NCBI GenBank assembly: GCA_018712265.1 | Contig: DVHF01000040.1 | Span: forward strand, 1 to 47,207 | Reading direction: 5' to 3' | Length of the DNA stretch: 47,207 bases | DNA from: Candidatus Gallacutalibacter pullicola | GTDB taxonomy: Bacteria; Bacillota; Clostridia; Oscillospirales; Acutalibacteraceae | Part shown: one piece after another, positions 23,828-33,390 of the stretch | How positions within the stretch are numbered: position 1 is the first letter of the stretch | How the letters are laid out: every line of letters starts with the position of its first letter | Program-made: the position numbers and the translations under genes | The notes under the pieces: generated by a model | What the model was told of the DNA's origin: nothing | Databases searched by the model: none | Seen by the model: only the letters and a program-made list of their open reading frames with translations

Positions 23828-25645
23828 ATGGATAAAAGAGAAAACTTGAGGAATGTCGCCATTATTGCGCACGTCGACCACGGAAAGACGACGCTGGTGG
23901 ATCAGCTGCTGCGTCAGAGCGGCGTTTTTCGCGAAAATGAGGCCGTCGCAGAGCGCGTGATGGATTCCAATGCGCTCGAGCGGGAACGCGGGATCACAAT
24001 CCTCGCCAAAAATACCGCCGTCATGTACAACGGCACGAAAATCAATATCGTCGATACGCCCGGCCACGCCGATTTCGGCGGGGAGGTGGAGCGCATCCTG
24101 CTGATGGTCGACGGCGTCCTGCTGCTCGTCGATGCCTTTGAAGGCTGTATGCCGCAGACGCGCTTCGTGCTGAAAAAGGCGCTTGCGCTCGGAAAAAAGC
24201 CGGTTGTTATCGTCAACAAGATCGACCGTCCCGGCGCCCGTCCTGCGGAGGTCGTCGATGAGGTGCTGGATTTGTTTATTGAGCTCGGCGCTGACGACAG
24301 CCAGCTGGAATTCCCGGTTGTGTATGCGTCCGGTCGTGATGGATATGCCTCTGAGGATCCTAACGTCCCCGGCACGGATATGCGCCCGGTGTTCGAGGCC
24401 ATTCTCAAGTACGTCCCCGCTCCGGAAGGCGACATGAATGGCCCGACACAGGTCCTCTTTTCCAATATCGACTACGACGATTATGTGGGCCGCATCGGGA
24501 TCGGCCGCGTGGAACGCGGTTCTGTCCGCGAGGGCGAGAACGTCGTGCTGTGCAGCAACGATGGGGAAACCAAAAATGTCAAGGTCTCCAAGCTTTATCA
24601 GTTTGAGGGCCTCAAGCGTGTGGAGGTCGAGTCTGCCAGCCTGGGAGACATCGTTGCGGTCTCCGGTATCGCCAACCTCAACATCGGCGAGACGATCTGC
24701 GCGCCGGACTGCGTGGAGCCGCTCCCGTTTGTCAAAATAGATGAACCCACCATTTCCATGCTGTTCATGGTAAACAACAGCCCGTTTGCCGGCCGCGAGG
24801 GGAAATACGTCACCTCCCGCAACCTGCGCGACCGCCTGTTTAAAGAAGTAGAGACGAACGTCGCCATGCGCGTGGAGGAAACGGATTCCGCCGATACCTT
24901 CAAGGTCTCTGGACGCGGCGAGCTGCATATCTCCATCCTGATCGAGACGATGCGCCGCGAGGGATACGAGTTCCAAGTATCGCGCCCGAACGTCATTTAT
25001 AAGGAGATCGACGGCAAACGCTGCGAGCCGATCGAACTGCTGATGATCGAAGTGCCGGATAATTATGTCGGCGCGGTGATGGAGAAGCTGGGATCCCGCA
25101 AGGCCGAGATCGTCAATATGGGCACGCGCGACACCGGCGTGACCCACCTTGAATTTAAAATCCCGGCGCGCGGCCTGATGGGCTACCGCTCCGAATTCCT
25201 CACGGATACGAACGGCAACGGTATCATGAATAATATTTTCGATTCCTATGAACCCTATAAGGGGGATATCCTCCAGCGCCCGCAGGGTTCCCTCGTCGCG
25301 CACGAGACGGGCGAAGCCGTCACCTACGGCCTGTACGCCGCGCAGGAACGCGGCAAGCTGTTCATCGGCCCGGGCACGGAGGTCTACGAGGGCATGATCG
25401 TCGGCGCAAGCCCCAAGGCGGAGGACATCACCGTCAACGTCTGCAAGAAGAAGCACATCACCAACACGCGCGCTTCCGGTTCTGACGACGCTCTCAAGCT
25501 GACGCCGCCCACCATCCTGAGTCTGGAGCAGTGCCTTGAGTTCATCACGGATGACGAGCTGGTCGAGGTGACGCCGAAGAGCATCCGTATGAGGAAAATG
25601 ATCCTCAATAAAGAACAGCGCATGAAAATGCTCAAGAAAAAATAA
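23828..25645 (+). CDS. typA: Ribosome-associated translational GTPase TypA/BipA
   Basis: A 605-residue translational GTPase. G1 is AHVDHGKTT (residues 14-22), the switch I region is RERGITI, G3 is [10 protein letters not shown] and G4 is [11 protein letters not shown]-like domains II, III and V follow, and then the TypA-specific C-terminal domain ([20 protein letters not shown]). This class binds ribosomes and aids large-subunit assembly and stress adaptation. The length is typical. It is followed 23 bases later by the exonuclease gene on the same strand, so the two are likely co-transcribed. Confidence 0.97.
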   Translation: MDKRENLRNVAIIAHVDHGKTTLVDQLLRQSGVFRENEAVAERVMDSNALERERGITILAKNTAVMYNGTKINIVDTPGHADFGGEVERILLMVDGVLLLVDAFEGCMPQTRFVLKKALALGKKPVVIVNKIDRPGARPAEVVDEVLDLFIELGADDSQLEFPVVYASGRDGYASEDPNVPGTDMRPVFEAILKYVPAPEGDMNGPTQVLFSNIDYDDYVGRIGIGRVERGSVREGENVVLCSNDGETKNVKVSKLYQFEGLKRVEVESASLGDIVAVSGIANLNIGETICAPDCVEPLPFVKIDEPTISMLFMVNNSPFAGREGKYVTSRNLRDRLFKEVETNVAMRVEETDSADTFKVSGRGELHISILIETMRREGYEFQVSRPNVIYKEIDGKRCEPIELLMIEVPDNYVGAVMEKLGSRKAEIVNMGTRDTGVTHLEFKIPARGLMGYRSEFLTDTNGNGIMNNIFDSYEPYKGDILQRPQGSLVAHETGEAVTYGLYAAQERGKLFIGPGTEVYEGMIVGASPKAEDITVNVCKKKHITNTRASGSDDALKLTPPTILSLEQCLEFITDDELVEVTPKSIRMRKMILNKEQRMKMLKKK

Positions 25646-25668
25646 ACCTTTTCGATGAGGAACGCCGC

Positions 25669-26574
25669 ATGAAGCTAGTGATACTTGATTTGGAGTGGAA
25701 CGGCACATACAGCCGCCGTTTGAAGGGCTTTATCAATGAAATTATTGAATTCGGTGCGGTGATGACGAATGATCGCCTCGAGGTGATCGACACCTTTGAG
25801 GTCTTGGTGCGTCCGCAGGTGGGAAAGAAAATCAGCGGGAAGATCGAAACGCTGACGAATATTTCCAATCAGGATCTCTCAGGTGGGATGCTGTTTATGC
25901 AGGCGGTGAGCCGGTTCCGAAAATGGGCGGACGGCGCGCCGATCCTCACCTGGGGCACGTCCGATATTCTTGCGCTGATCGAAAACTGCCGCTACTTCGG
26001 CGGGGACGGGCGGATCCCATTTCTCCGGCAGTACATCGATCTGCAGAAGTACTGTGAAGCGCAGATGGATTACGATCCGCATAAGCAGATGGGCCTTTCC
26101 ACAGCGGCGCAGCTGCTCGGAATCAGCGAGGAGGAATTCGATCATCACCGCGCACTGGGCGACAGTCTGCTGTCCCTGGAATGCCTGAAAAAGCTGTATG
26201 ATCCGGAAAAGCTCCAGAGCTTCATGGAGACGGCGGACAGGGAGTTTTACAGGAAGGTCCAGTTTAAGACCGTGATTGTCTGTGATTTGGATCATCCGCT
26301 CATCAAGCGTACCGATATGACATTCCACTGCGACCAGTGCGGACGCCGTGCGCACCGCCTCACCCCCTGGGAATTCCGGAATAAAAGCTTCCGGGCGAAA
26401 TTTGAATGCCGGGGCTGCGGCCATAAATTTACGGGCCGTCTGCAATTCAAGCTGAAATATGAGGGGCTTGTCGTCAAGCGGGCGTTCCTGCCCTTTGAAG
26501 AGAAGCCGAAGGAAGCCCCCTCCGGGGAAGCGGACGTTCTGGACGTCACGCCGGAGCGGCTTCAGGAAGAATAA
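25669..26574 (+). CDS. DEDDh 3'-5' exonuclease with C-terminal zinc ribbon
   Basis: A 301-residue protein. Residues 1-185 are an RNase T/DnaQ-like exonuclease with all catalytic positions visible: D7-x-E9 in LVILDLEWNG, an Asp in LTWGTSDILA and H-x4-D in HHRALGDS. The C-terminal part has two CxxC pairs (FHCDQCGRR and CRGCGHKF) about 27 residues apart, forming a probable zinc ribbon. It resembles KapD-like exonucleases in the first half. The substrate (RNA or DNA) is not clear. It follows typA by 23 bases and is followed at once by a strong terminator. Confidence 0.82.
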   Translation: MKLVILDLEWNGTYSRRLKGFINEIIEFGAVMTNDRLEVIDTFEVLVRPQVGKKISGKIETLTNISNQDLSGGMLFMQAVSRFRKWADGAPILTWGTSDILALIENCRYFGGDGRIPFLRQYIDLQKYCEAQMDYDPHKQMGLSTAAQLLGISEEEFDHHRALGDSLLSLECLKKLYDPEKLQSFMETADREFYRKVQFKTVIVCDLDHPLIKRTDMTFHCDQCGRRAHRLTPWEFRNKSFRAKFECRGCGHKFTGRLQFKLKYEGLVVKRAFLPFEEKPKEAPSGEADVLDVTPERLQEE

Positions 26575-26607
26575 AAAAAGCTCCCCCAGGCGCGGGGAGC
26601 TTTTTCC
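26574..26607 (+). terminator. Terminator of the typA-exonuclease unit
   Basis: AAAAAGCTCCCC pairs with GGGGAGCTTTTT around a short loop. The stem begins at the stop codon and ends in the T-run. Confidence 0.88.
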
Positions 26608-26635
26608 ATATTGCGTATTGACAGGAGGAAACATA

Positions 26636-27472
26636 ATGCCTGATACCGGAACTATGAGATGGAACGAAAAGAACGGAACTCCGTTTTTAACCTTCCCGTC
26701 TTTCGATGATCTTCCGTTCGTGCGCCACGCGTTTTCCACACGGCTGGGCGGCGTGAGCGAGGGTGTCTTTTCCTCGATGAACCTCGGCTTCCGGCGCGGG
26801 GACAGAGAGGAAAATGTCTGGGAAAATTACCGGCGGATCTGTGCGGCAGCCGGCTTCGATCCGCAGAAGCTGACCGCCTCCTCGCAGGATCACCATACGG
26901 TCATCCGGCGCGTCACGATGGAGCAGGCGGGGATCGGCTTCACGCGCCCGCGCGATCTGGAAAGCGTGGACGGCCTGTGCACCGATACGCCCGGATTGAC
27001 GCTCGTCACCTATTACGCGGACTGTGTGCCGCTCTTTTTCGCGGATAAGCGCACGCACGCGGTGGGGGCAGCGCATTCCGGATGGCGCGGGACTGTCGCG
27101 CGGATCGGCGCTGAAATGGTGCGCCGTATGGGGGAGGAATTTTCTTCCGATCCCGCCGATCTCATAGTGGGGATCGGCCCTTCGATCGGTCCTGAATGCT
27201 ATGAAGTGGATCAGCCTGTCGCGGATCAGTTCCTTGCCATGCAGGAGCTCGATCCGAAACGCTTTGTGCGCCCGATCGGGGAGGGAAAGTACCTGCTGGA
27301 TCTGTGGGAATGCAACCGCAGGGTGCTGGCGTCTGCCGGGATCCCCGAAGAAAATATTTCCTGCGCGCAGCTCTGCACCAAATGCCACCCGGATCTCCTG
27401 TATTCCCACCGCGTGATGGGCGCGCAGCGCGGCAATCTGGCGGCCATGATTTGCAGACGGGAGGACGATTGA
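26636..27472 (+). CDS. pgeF: PgeF/YfiH (LACC1-like) multicopper-type protein
   Basis: A 278-residue member of the DUF152 family (YfiH, LACC1, once called polyphenol oxidase laccase). Members act on purine nucleosides or edit peptidoglycan precursors. The metal/active-site elements are present: SSQDHHTVIRRV, TYYADCVPLFF (the conserved Cys), AHSGWRGTV (His) and GIGPSIGPECYEVD. The ATG at 26636 has AGGAGG seven bases ahead; the longer frame would start inside the exonuclease gene. The stop overlaps the next start by one base (TGATG), so translation of the two is probably coupled. Which of the family's activities applies here cannot be told from the sequence. Confidence 0.85.
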   Translation: MPDTGTMRWNEKNGTPFLTFPSFDDLPFVRHAFSTRLGGVSEGVFSSMNLGFRRGDREENVWENYRRICAAAGFDPQKLTASSQDHHTVIRRVTMEQAGIGFTRPRDLESVDGLCTDTPGLTLVTYYADCVPLFFADKRTHAVGAAHSGWRGTVARIGAEMVRRMGEEFSSDPADLIVGIGPSIGPECYEVDQPVADQFLAMQELDPKRFVRPIGEGKYLLDLWECNRRVLASAGIPEENISCAQLCTKCHPDLLYSHRVMGAQRGNLAAMICRREDD

Positions 27473-28359
27473 TGCACATAGAAAGCTGTATGCAGTGTCC
27501 GCGGGCCTGCGGAGCAAAACGGACGGCGGAATCAGGATCCGGCTTTTGCAGGATGGGCGCGGATCCGGTGCTGGCGCGGGCGGCGCTCCACTTTTGGGAG
27601 GAGCCGTGCATCAGCGGGAAAAACGGATCCGGCGCTGTGTTTTTCACAGGCTGTTCCCTGCAATGCGTCTTCTGTCAGAACTACGAGATCAGCACGGAGC
27701 GCGCAGTCGGCAAGCGGTTTACCCCGGAGGGGCTGGCGGACATCTTCCGCCGGCTGGAAGCGGAGGGCGCGCACAATATCAATCTGGTCAATCCGACGCA
27801 CTTTGTACTCCCGATCCTGCGGGCGCTGGAGCTTGCAAAGCCGTCGATCCCGGTGGTGTATAACTGCGGCGGCTACGAGAGGCTGGAGACGCTCCGCCTG
27901 CTGGACGGCGCGATCGATATCTATCTGCCGGACATGAAGTACGCAGACAGCGAAACGGCGCGGAAATACTCAGGCGCAGGCGATTATGTGGAGCACGCGC
28001 GGGCGGCGGTGTTGGAGATGGCGCGCCAGACCGGGCCCGCTGTGCTGGATGAAAACGGCATGATGAAACGCGGCACCATTGTGCGCCACCTGATCCTGCC
28101 GGGACATACGCGGGATTCCATCGCGGTTCTGGAATGGCTGGCGCAAAATCTTCCCAAAGGGGTGCTTGTCAGCCTGATGGCGCAGTATATCCCATACGGG
28201 CGGGCGGCAGAATTTCCGGAAATCAACAGGCGGATCACGAAGCGCGAATATGAAAAGGTGCAGTCGCGCCTGTTTGAGCTGGATCTGGACGGCTTCATCC
28301 AGGACCGTTCCTCCGCTAAAACAGAATACATTCCTTCCTTTCAGCTGGAGGGACTTTAA
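27472..28359 (+). CDS. PflA-like radical SAM protein (COG1313 type)
   Basis: A 295-residue radical SAM protein with the cluster motif C61-x3-C65-x2-C68 in TGCSLQCVFCQNYEIS. Ahead of it an extra N-terminal cysteine cluster is visible (CMQCPRACGAKR and GFCRMG), which is typical of the uncharacterised pyruvate-formate-lyase-activase-like group. Later conserved parts are HNINLVNPTHF, YNCGGYE, IYLPDMKY and RHLILPGH. No glycyl-radical enzyme gene is nearby, so a PflA role is not supported by context. Its reaction is unknown. It overlaps the pgeF stop. Confidence 0.82.
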   Translation: MHIESCMQCPRACGAKRTAESGSGFCRMGADPVLARAALHFWEEPCISGKNGSGAVFFTGCSLQCVFCQNYEISTERAVGKRFTPEGLADIFRRLEAEGAHNINLVNPTHFVLPILRALELAKPSIPVVYNCGGYERLETLRLLDGAIDIYLPDMKYADSETARKYSGAGDYVEHARAAVLEMARQTGPAVLDENGMMKRGTIVRHLILPGHTRDSIAVLEWLAQNLPKGVLVSLMAQYIPYGRAAEFPEINRRITKREYEKVQSRLFELDLDGFIQDRSSAKTEYIPSFQLEGL

Positions 28360-28453
28360 GGGATGATATAGGGAAAAGGCGGCTGAAAAGACGGAAATTT
28401 TTAGTTTTCCAGCAAAATATCGGCTGCCGCAGCAATTTGTTCACAAAAAATAC

Positions 28454-28482
28454 TTGAAAAAAGAGGGAATCTGTACTATCAT
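28454..28482 (+). promoter_or_regulatory. Candidate promoter of the M23 peptidase gene
   Basis: TTGAAA (28454-28459), 17 bases, TATCAT (28477-28482). A start near 28490 would leave a short leader if the ATG at 28510 is used, or about 85 bases if 28576 is used. Confidence 0.5.
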
Positions 28483-28509
28483 AAAAATTACATTCTTGTA
28501 ACTTTTCCA

Positions 28510-30270
28510 ATGCGGTATGGCTGGAACAGAGTCCGCGGACTTTGGCAGCGCCATGCTGCCCGCGTCAGAAAGGCCATGATTTTTATGATAGAAGGGAAAA
28601 ACGGATCCGGAATACAGGAGTTTTTCCGGATGTTCTTGGATTTTTTGTATCTGCTCGGGATTCAGTCGGTGCGCGTGTGCAAGCGTGTCAAACGCCGTGC
28701 CGTGATATTTTTTCGCCCAATCAGGAATTTCCTGGTTGCTTTGTACCGCCGTTATCTGAGCTCCTGGATTGAACGCATCTGTTTTGATCTGATTTCCCTG
28801 CGGGGAAGCTTTCTCAGAGAGGCGGAGCGGTTTCGCAGCGCGAAGAAGGAGGGGCGCAGGCGCCCGCCGGTGGAGCTGGTCCATTTTGCCAAAAAAGGCG
28901 CGATCAATCACCGCAGACTGGTATGCGGCGTGCTGAACGTGATGGTTCCGCTGCTGTGTATCGGCGGACTTGTGCACACGGTGGCGTACTGGCAGAATCT
29001 GGATCTGGGCCTCAACCTGGTGTACAACGGACAGGATGCCGGAGTTATCCGGAGCGAGACGGTATATGAAACGGCGATCGAGATGTTCAACGGGCGTATG
29101 GTTTACGATGGCAGCGACCAGTCCGGCGTAAGCATCACGCCGTCGTTCGAGCTGACCCTTGCCGACGGCGAACGCTATACCGCCGCCACGGATCTCTGCG
29201 ATCTGATGATCCGCAATTCCGACGGCATCGTGGAGGAAGCCACGGGCCTGTATGTGGACGGCGATCTGATAGGAGCGGTGCGCAGCAGTGCCGATCTGAA
29301 TTTTATTTTGCAGAACCTGCTGAACACGGCCTGCGGCGGCGACAAGACGGCCAAGGCATCGTTCGTGCAGAATGTGGAGACTATCACGGGGCTGTTCCCG
29401 GCGGGGAGCATCGTTTCCGCGGAGACTGTGAACACGATTCTGCAGGGGGAGACGCCCGAGGATGCCGTATATACGGTACAGGCGGGCGATACCTCGAGCG
29501 GGATCGCGGAAAAATTTGATTTGTCCCTCAATGAGCTGAATGAGATGAACGACGGAGCGGCAGGCGATCTGCTTACAGTGGGCACGGAGCTGATGGTAAA
29601 AACGCAGAAGGCGTTTCTCAGCATTGAGGTGACGAAAGAGGAGACATACGAAGCCGCGATTGCGCACAGCACTGTGACGGAGCGCGATGAGAATGAGTAT
29701 ACAGATTACTCCGAGGTCATTCAGGAGGGCGTGGACGGCCTGCAGGAATGCGTCGACGAGGTCGTTTATGTGGACGGCGTGGAGGTATCCCGCACGGCAG
29801 TGAGCCGCACAACATTGGTCGAGCCGGTGGAAGAGCGGGTAGTTGTGGGAACGAAGCAGCGCCCGGTGCTGTCCGGCATCGGAACAGGGGATCTCATCTG
29901 GCCTGTGCCGGAAATCCACAGGATTTCCAGCCTGTTTGAATGGCGCTGGGGCACGATGCACTACGGCCTCGATATTTCCAACGGAAACTCCTACGGCAAG
30001 ACAATCGTCGCGGCGGACAGCGGCACAGTCTCCTATGTAAGATACAGCAATACAGGGTACGGCTACCATCTGGAGATCAACCACAACAACGGCATGAGAA
30101 CCATGTATGCACACGCAAGCCGGATCCTAGTGGAGCCCGGACAGAAGGTGCTCAAGGGCCAGCCGATTGCCCTGGTGGGAAGCACAGGCGACAGCACCGG
30201 CAACCATCTGCATTTTGAAGTGATCGTCAACGGGACGAAGGTGGATCCGCTGGGATATGTCAGCCCGTAA
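28510..30270 (+). CDS. Membrane-anchored M23 endopeptidase with LysM and G5 domains
   Basis: A 586-residue cell-wall hydrolase. A long basic N-terminus (~130 residues) precedes one membrane helix at about 140-160. Outside follow a LysM (~319-362, VQAGDTSSGIAEKF), a G5 domain (~369-449, ending VEPVEERVVVGTK) and an M23 LytM-type zinc peptidase. Zinc/catalytic residues are H484 and D488 in HYGLDIS, H535 in YAHAS and H566/H568 in HLHFEV. All are present, so it should be active on peptidoglycan cross-bridges. The true start is uncertain: the ATG at 28510 has no clear ribosome binding site, while the ATG at 28576 has AGAAAGG before it. A terminator follows at 30299. Confidence 0.88.
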   Translation: MRYGWNRVRGLWQRHAARVRKAMIFMIEGKNGSGIQEFFRMFLDFLYLLGIQSVRVCKRVKRRAVIFFRPIRNFLVALYRRYLSSWIERICFDLISLRGSFLREAERFRSAKKEGRRRPPVELVHFAKKGAINHRRLVCGVLNVMVPLLCIGGLVHTVAYWQNLDLGLNLVYNGQDAGVIRSETVYETAIEMFNGRMVYDGSDQSGVSITPSFELTLADGERYTAATDLCDLMIRNSDGIVEEATGLYVDGDLIGAVRSSADLNFILQNLLNTACGGDKTAKASFVQNVETITGLFPAGSIVSAETVNTILQGETPEDAVYTVQAGDTSSGIAEKFDLSLNELNEMNDGAAGDLLTVGTELMVKTQKAFLSIEVTKEETYEAAIAHSTVTERDENEYTDYSEVIQEGVDGLQECVDEVVYVDGVEVSRTAVSRTTLVEPVEERVVVGTKQRPVLSGIGTGDLIWPVPEIHRISSLFEWRWGTMHYGLDISNGNSYGKTIVAADSGTVSYVRYSNTGYGYHLEINHNNGMRTMYAHASRILVEPGQKVLKGQPIALVGSTGDSTGNHLHFEVIVNGTKVDPLGYVSP

Positions 30271-30298
30271 AACAGGAAAAATTCGGAAAAAAGAAAGA

Positions 30299-30334
30299 AG
30301 ATCCCCGGCAGCTGCGGCTTCCGGGGATTTTTTG
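30299..30334 (+). terminator. Terminator of the M23 peptidase gene
   Basis: AGATCCCCGG pairs with CCGGGGATTT around a 12-base loop, followed by a T-run. Confidence 0.85.
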
Positions 30335-30407
30335 TATGAAAAAACGCATTGGACATCGTTTCAGACTCCCGGAATCCACAAATCCCGGACGTTTTTTTTG
30401 TTAGATA

Positions 30408-30436
30408 TTGACTTTCTCCGGATGGTGTATTATTAT
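30408..30436 (+). promoter_or_regulatory. Promoter of murA and downstream genes
   Basis: TTGACT (30408-30413), a 17-base spacer and TATTAT (30431-30436). It leaves a leader of about 145 bases with a CGGGCG/CGCCCG hairpin near 30497-30512. Confidence 0.7.
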
Positions 30437-30587
30437 CAATAAGAAGCAAAATAAGTGCAGAAGGATTTCATTTTGCGCCGTTTGCGGAAAAAGCGGGCGA
30501 TGCCGCCCGTAAATTGTGATTTTTTCAGCGCCCCGGCCTGGGACGCTGTTTCCTGATAAATTGAATTGACGATTGGAGCGTACTGCA

Positions 30588-31874
30588 TTGGATAAATTTG
30601 TAATTACCGGGGGAACCCGGCTGACAGGAGAAGTATCAATCAGCGGTGCAAAGAATGCGGCGATCGCGATCATTCCCGCGGTGATTCTGTCAGAGGGGGT
30701 CTGTCGGATAGAGAATGTCCCGAATATTACGGATGTAACCGCAATTACCAGGATTTTGCAGGATATGGGGGCGGTGATCCGCTCCGTCAACAAGTCCACG
30801 CTGGAAATTGATTCCCGCCCGATCCGTTCGTATGTCGCCTCGTATGAGCTGGCGCGCCATATGCGCGCTTCCTACTACCTGCTCGGGGCGCTGCTGGGCC
30901 GGTTCTCCCACGCTGTGGTGACGATGCCGGGCGGCTGTGATTTCGGCGTCCGCCCGATCGATCAGCATTTAAAGGGATTCAGCGCGCTGGGCGCGTCCTA
31001 TAAGCTGGAAAACGGCATGGTGGACGTGTACTCCGATCAGCTTGTGGGGAGCAATATCTATATGGACGTTGTGACAGTGGGCGCGACGGTCAACACGATG
31101 CTCGCAGCTGTCCGCGCCAAGGGGACAACTGTCATTGAAAACGCGGCAAAGGAGCCGCATATCGTCGATCTGGCGAATTTTCTGAATACAATGGGCGCGG
31201 ACGTGCGCGGCGCAGGCACCGACGTCATCAAGATCAACGGCGTGGAGCATCTGCACGGCTGCACCTATTCGATCATCCCCGATCAGATCGAGGCGGGGAC
31301 GTATATGGTGGCCGCGGCGGCCACAGGCGGCGACGTGACGGTGGGAAACGTCATCCCGAAGCATCTGGAATCCATCTCCGCGAAGCTGGAGGAGATGGGC
31401 GTCGAGGTGGAGGAATACGACGATGCCGTGCGGGTGCGCCGCACAAAGCCGCTCAATAAGTGCAATATCAAGACGATGCCGCACCCGGGCTTCCCGACGG
31501 ATATGCAGCCGCAGATCGCCGTGCTGCTTTCGATCGCCAGGGGCACCAGCATCATCAACGAGGGAATCTGGGATAACCGGTTCCGCTATGTGGAGGAGCT
31601 GCGGCGCATGGGCGCGCAGATCTCTGTGGACGGCAAGGTCGCCGTCGTGGAGGGGATCGATCACCTGACTGCCGCGCCGGTCAAGGCGACGGATCTCCGC
31701 GCAGGAGCCGCCATGCTGATTGCCGCCATGTGCGCGCACGGTGTGAGCAGTGTGGAGGATATCCAGCATATTGAGCGCGGGTATGAAAATGTGGAAGAAA
31801 AATTCCGGGCGCTCGGCGCAGATATCCGCCGGGTGCACGTGGAAGAAACGCCGTCGGTAGCGCGGGCGGTTTGA
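30588..31874 (+). CDS. murA: UDP-N-acetylglucosamine 1-carboxyvinyltransferase
   Basis: A 428-residue MurA, the first committed enzyme of peptidoglycan synthesis: phosphoenolpyruvate transfer to UDP-GlcNAc in the cytosol. Signatures are ISGAKNAAIAIIPA near the N-terminus (the Lys-Asn pair) and the catalytic Cys117 in MPGGCDFGVRPID, equivalent to E. coli Cys115. With Cys, not Asp, at that site the enzyme is predicted to bind fosfomycin. The start is a TTG at 30588 with GGAG nine bases ahead; a TTG at 30573 is less likely. The genes for YycJ, RlmH, PcrA and a PBP follow on the same strand. Confidence 0.96.
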   Translation: MDKFVITGGTRLTGEVSISGAKNAAIAIIPAVILSEGVCRIENVPNITDVTAITRILQDMGAVIRSVNKSTLEIDSRPIRSYVASYELARHMRASYYLLGALLGRFSHAVVTMPGGCDFGVRPIDQHLKGFSALGASYKLENGMVDVYSDQLVGSNIYMDVVTVGATVNTMLAAVRAKGTTVIENAAKEPHIVDLANFLNTMGADVRGAGTDVIKINGVEHLHGCTYSIIPDQIEAGTYMVAAAATGGDVTVGNVIPKHLESISAKLEEMGVEVEEYDDAVRVRRTKPLNKCNIKTMPHPGFPTDMQPQIAVLLSIARGTSIINEGIWDNRFRYVEELRRMGAQISVDGKVAVVEGIDHLTAAPVKATDLRAGAAMLIAAMCAHGVSSVEDIQHIERGYENVEEKFRALGADIRRVHVEETPSVARAV

Positions 31875-31932
31875 AAAATGGGGAGGGGACACACGCCGGG
31901 GCGGGGGTTCCCTCCTTTGGAGGAACGGGAAT

Positions 31933-32724
31933 TTGGCAAGACTTTGTACATTATTCAGCGGAAGCAGCGGAAACAGCTATTACATAGGCGGTCAGGACGC
32001 GGGGATCCTGGTTGATGCGGGACGCAGCGCCAAGCAGATTACGCTCATGCTGGAGCAGTGCGGGATCCCGCTTTCGGCGGTGAAAGCCGTCTTTGTGACG
32101 CACGAGCATACGGATCATGTCCAGGGGCTGCGCGTGTTCGCCTCCCGCAACCATATCAAGGTGTACGCGTCTGCCGGGACGCTTCGCGCGCTCGACGGCA
32201 TGGGCTGCCTGAACAAGGTGGAATCGGATATCGTCGGCCTTTCGGGCATGGAATGTGCCGGAATGTTCATCAAGCCGTTCCACACCTCGCACGACTGCGC
32301 GGAGGGCTACGGCTACCGCGTCACGACGGCAGACGGCCGCACGGCGGTATTCTCGACGGATCTGGGCTTCATCTCGCCGGAGGTGCAGGAGGGGCTTTCC
32401 GGGTGCGATCTGGCGGTGCTGGAATCGAACCACGATGTCGGGATGCTCCGCAACGGCGCGTATCCGTACCCGCTCAAGCAGCGGATTTTGTCGGATCGGG
32501 GCCACCTCTCCAACGAGGTGTGCGCGCAGGAGCTGCCGGTTCTCGCAAAGAACGGCACGACGCGGTTTGTACTGGCGCACCTGAGCCGGGAAAACAACAC
32601 GCCGGATCTGGCGTACCAGACGGCGGTGTGCTCCCTGACAATGGCCGGACTGACGAAGGGCCTTGACTATGAACTGCTGGTAGCGCCCCGGGAGAATACG
32701 GAGCACAGGACGATCCTGTTCTGA
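31933..32724 (+). CDS. YycJ/WalJ-like metallo-beta-lactamase-fold hydrolase
   Basis: A 263-residue protein that begins MARLCTLFSGSSGNSYYIG and carries the metal-binding HxHxDH in VTHEHTDHVQG (~residue 55). Further ligands lie in FHTSHDC and FSTDLGFI, and in ESNHD. This is the YycJ (WalJ) pattern. Family members are linked to mismatch repair as exonucleases and to coordination of wall growth with division. The start is a TTG at 31933 with GGAGG at 31919-31923. It lies 58 bases after murA and 27 before rlmH, and probably belongs to the same transcript. Confidence 0.88.
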   Translation: MARLCTLFSGSSGNSYYIGGQDAGILVDAGRSAKQITLMLEQCGIPLSAVKAVFVTHEHTDHVQGLRVFASRNHIKVYASAGTLRALDGMGCLNKVESDIVGLSGMECAGMFIKPFHTSHDCAEGYGYRVTTADGRTAVFSTDLGFISPEVQEGLSGCDLAVLESNHDVGMLRNGAYPYPLKQRILSDRGHLSNEVCAQELPVLAKNGTTRFVLAHLSRENNTPDLAYQTAVCSLTMAGLTKGLDYELLVAPRENTEHRTILF

Positions 32725-32751
32725 ATTTTTCGCAGAAAGGGGCGGAGCCGT

Positions 32752-33231
32752 ATGCTGGAGGTCCGTGTGATCTGTGTCGGGAAACTGAAAGAAGCGTATT
32801 GGCGCGACGCCTGTGCGGAATATGCAAAGCGGCTGGGCGGCTTCTGCCGGTTTTCGATCGTGGAACTTCCGGAATCGCGGCTGCCGGACGATCCGTCGCA
32901 GGCACAGATTGACGCGGCTCTGCGCGCGGAGGGGGAGAAGATCCTCGCGGCGGCAAAGGGCGGCGTCGTGATTCCGCTGTGCATCGAGGGACAGCAGGCC
33001 ACGTCGGAGCAGCTTTCGGCAAAGCTGGACGCGTTCGCGCTGGACGGACACAGCACGCTGTGCTTTGTGATCGGCAGCTCGTTCGGGCTGGACGGATCGG
33101 TCAAGCAGGCGGGCAGCTGGAACCTTTCCATGTCCCGCATGACGTTCCCGCACCAGCTGGCGCGCGTGATGCTCTGTGAGCAGCTTTACCGGGCGTTCCA
33201 GATCAGCCATGGCGGGAAGTACCATAAATAG
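32752..33231 (+). CDS. rlmH: 23S rRNA pseudouridine-1915 N3-methyltransferase
   Basis: A 159-residue SPOUT-class methyltransferase. The opening VRVICVGKLKEAYWRDACAE, the SAM-knot stretch FVIGSSFGLDGSV and the end LARVMLCEQLYRAFQI with HGGKYHK are characteristic of RlmH (YbeA). The length is exactly as expected. It modifies helix 69 of 23S rRNA on assembled 70S ribosomes. The pairing of a YycJ-like gene with rlmH is common in Firmicutes. Confidence 0.96.
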   Translation: MLEVRVICVGKLKEAYWRDACAEYAKRLGGFCRFSIVELPESRLPDDPSQAQIDAALRAEGEKILAAAKGGVVIPLCIEGQQATSEQLSAKLDAFALDGHSTLCFVIGSSFGLDGSVKQAGSWNLSMSRMTFPHQLARVMLCEQLYRAFQISHGGKYHK

Positions 33232-33249
33232 AAAAAACAGGAAACTTTG

Positions 33250-33278
33250 TTGCCGCGGTCCGCAAAACAGGGTAAAAT
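33250..33278 (+). promoter_or_regulatory. Possible promoter of pcrA
   Basis: TTGCCG (33250-33255), 17 bases, TAAAAT (33273-33278). Both hexamers are imperfect, and the gene may also be read from murA. Confidence 0.35.
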
Positions 33279-33390
33279 GGGATCAGGGTCCCAGCCGCGG
33301 GACAAAGACGGAATCAGAAGCTGTGGGGATTGCTCCGTGCGTTTGGGCGGGCGGCCCCAGGGCTTATTTTTATCAGAAAATGGACGGTGT

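Noticed and set aside
27472-28359. True pyruvate formate-lyase activase
   Set aside because: There is no glycyl-radical enzyme gene nearby, and the extra N-terminal cysteine cluster fits the uncharacterised PflA-like group better.
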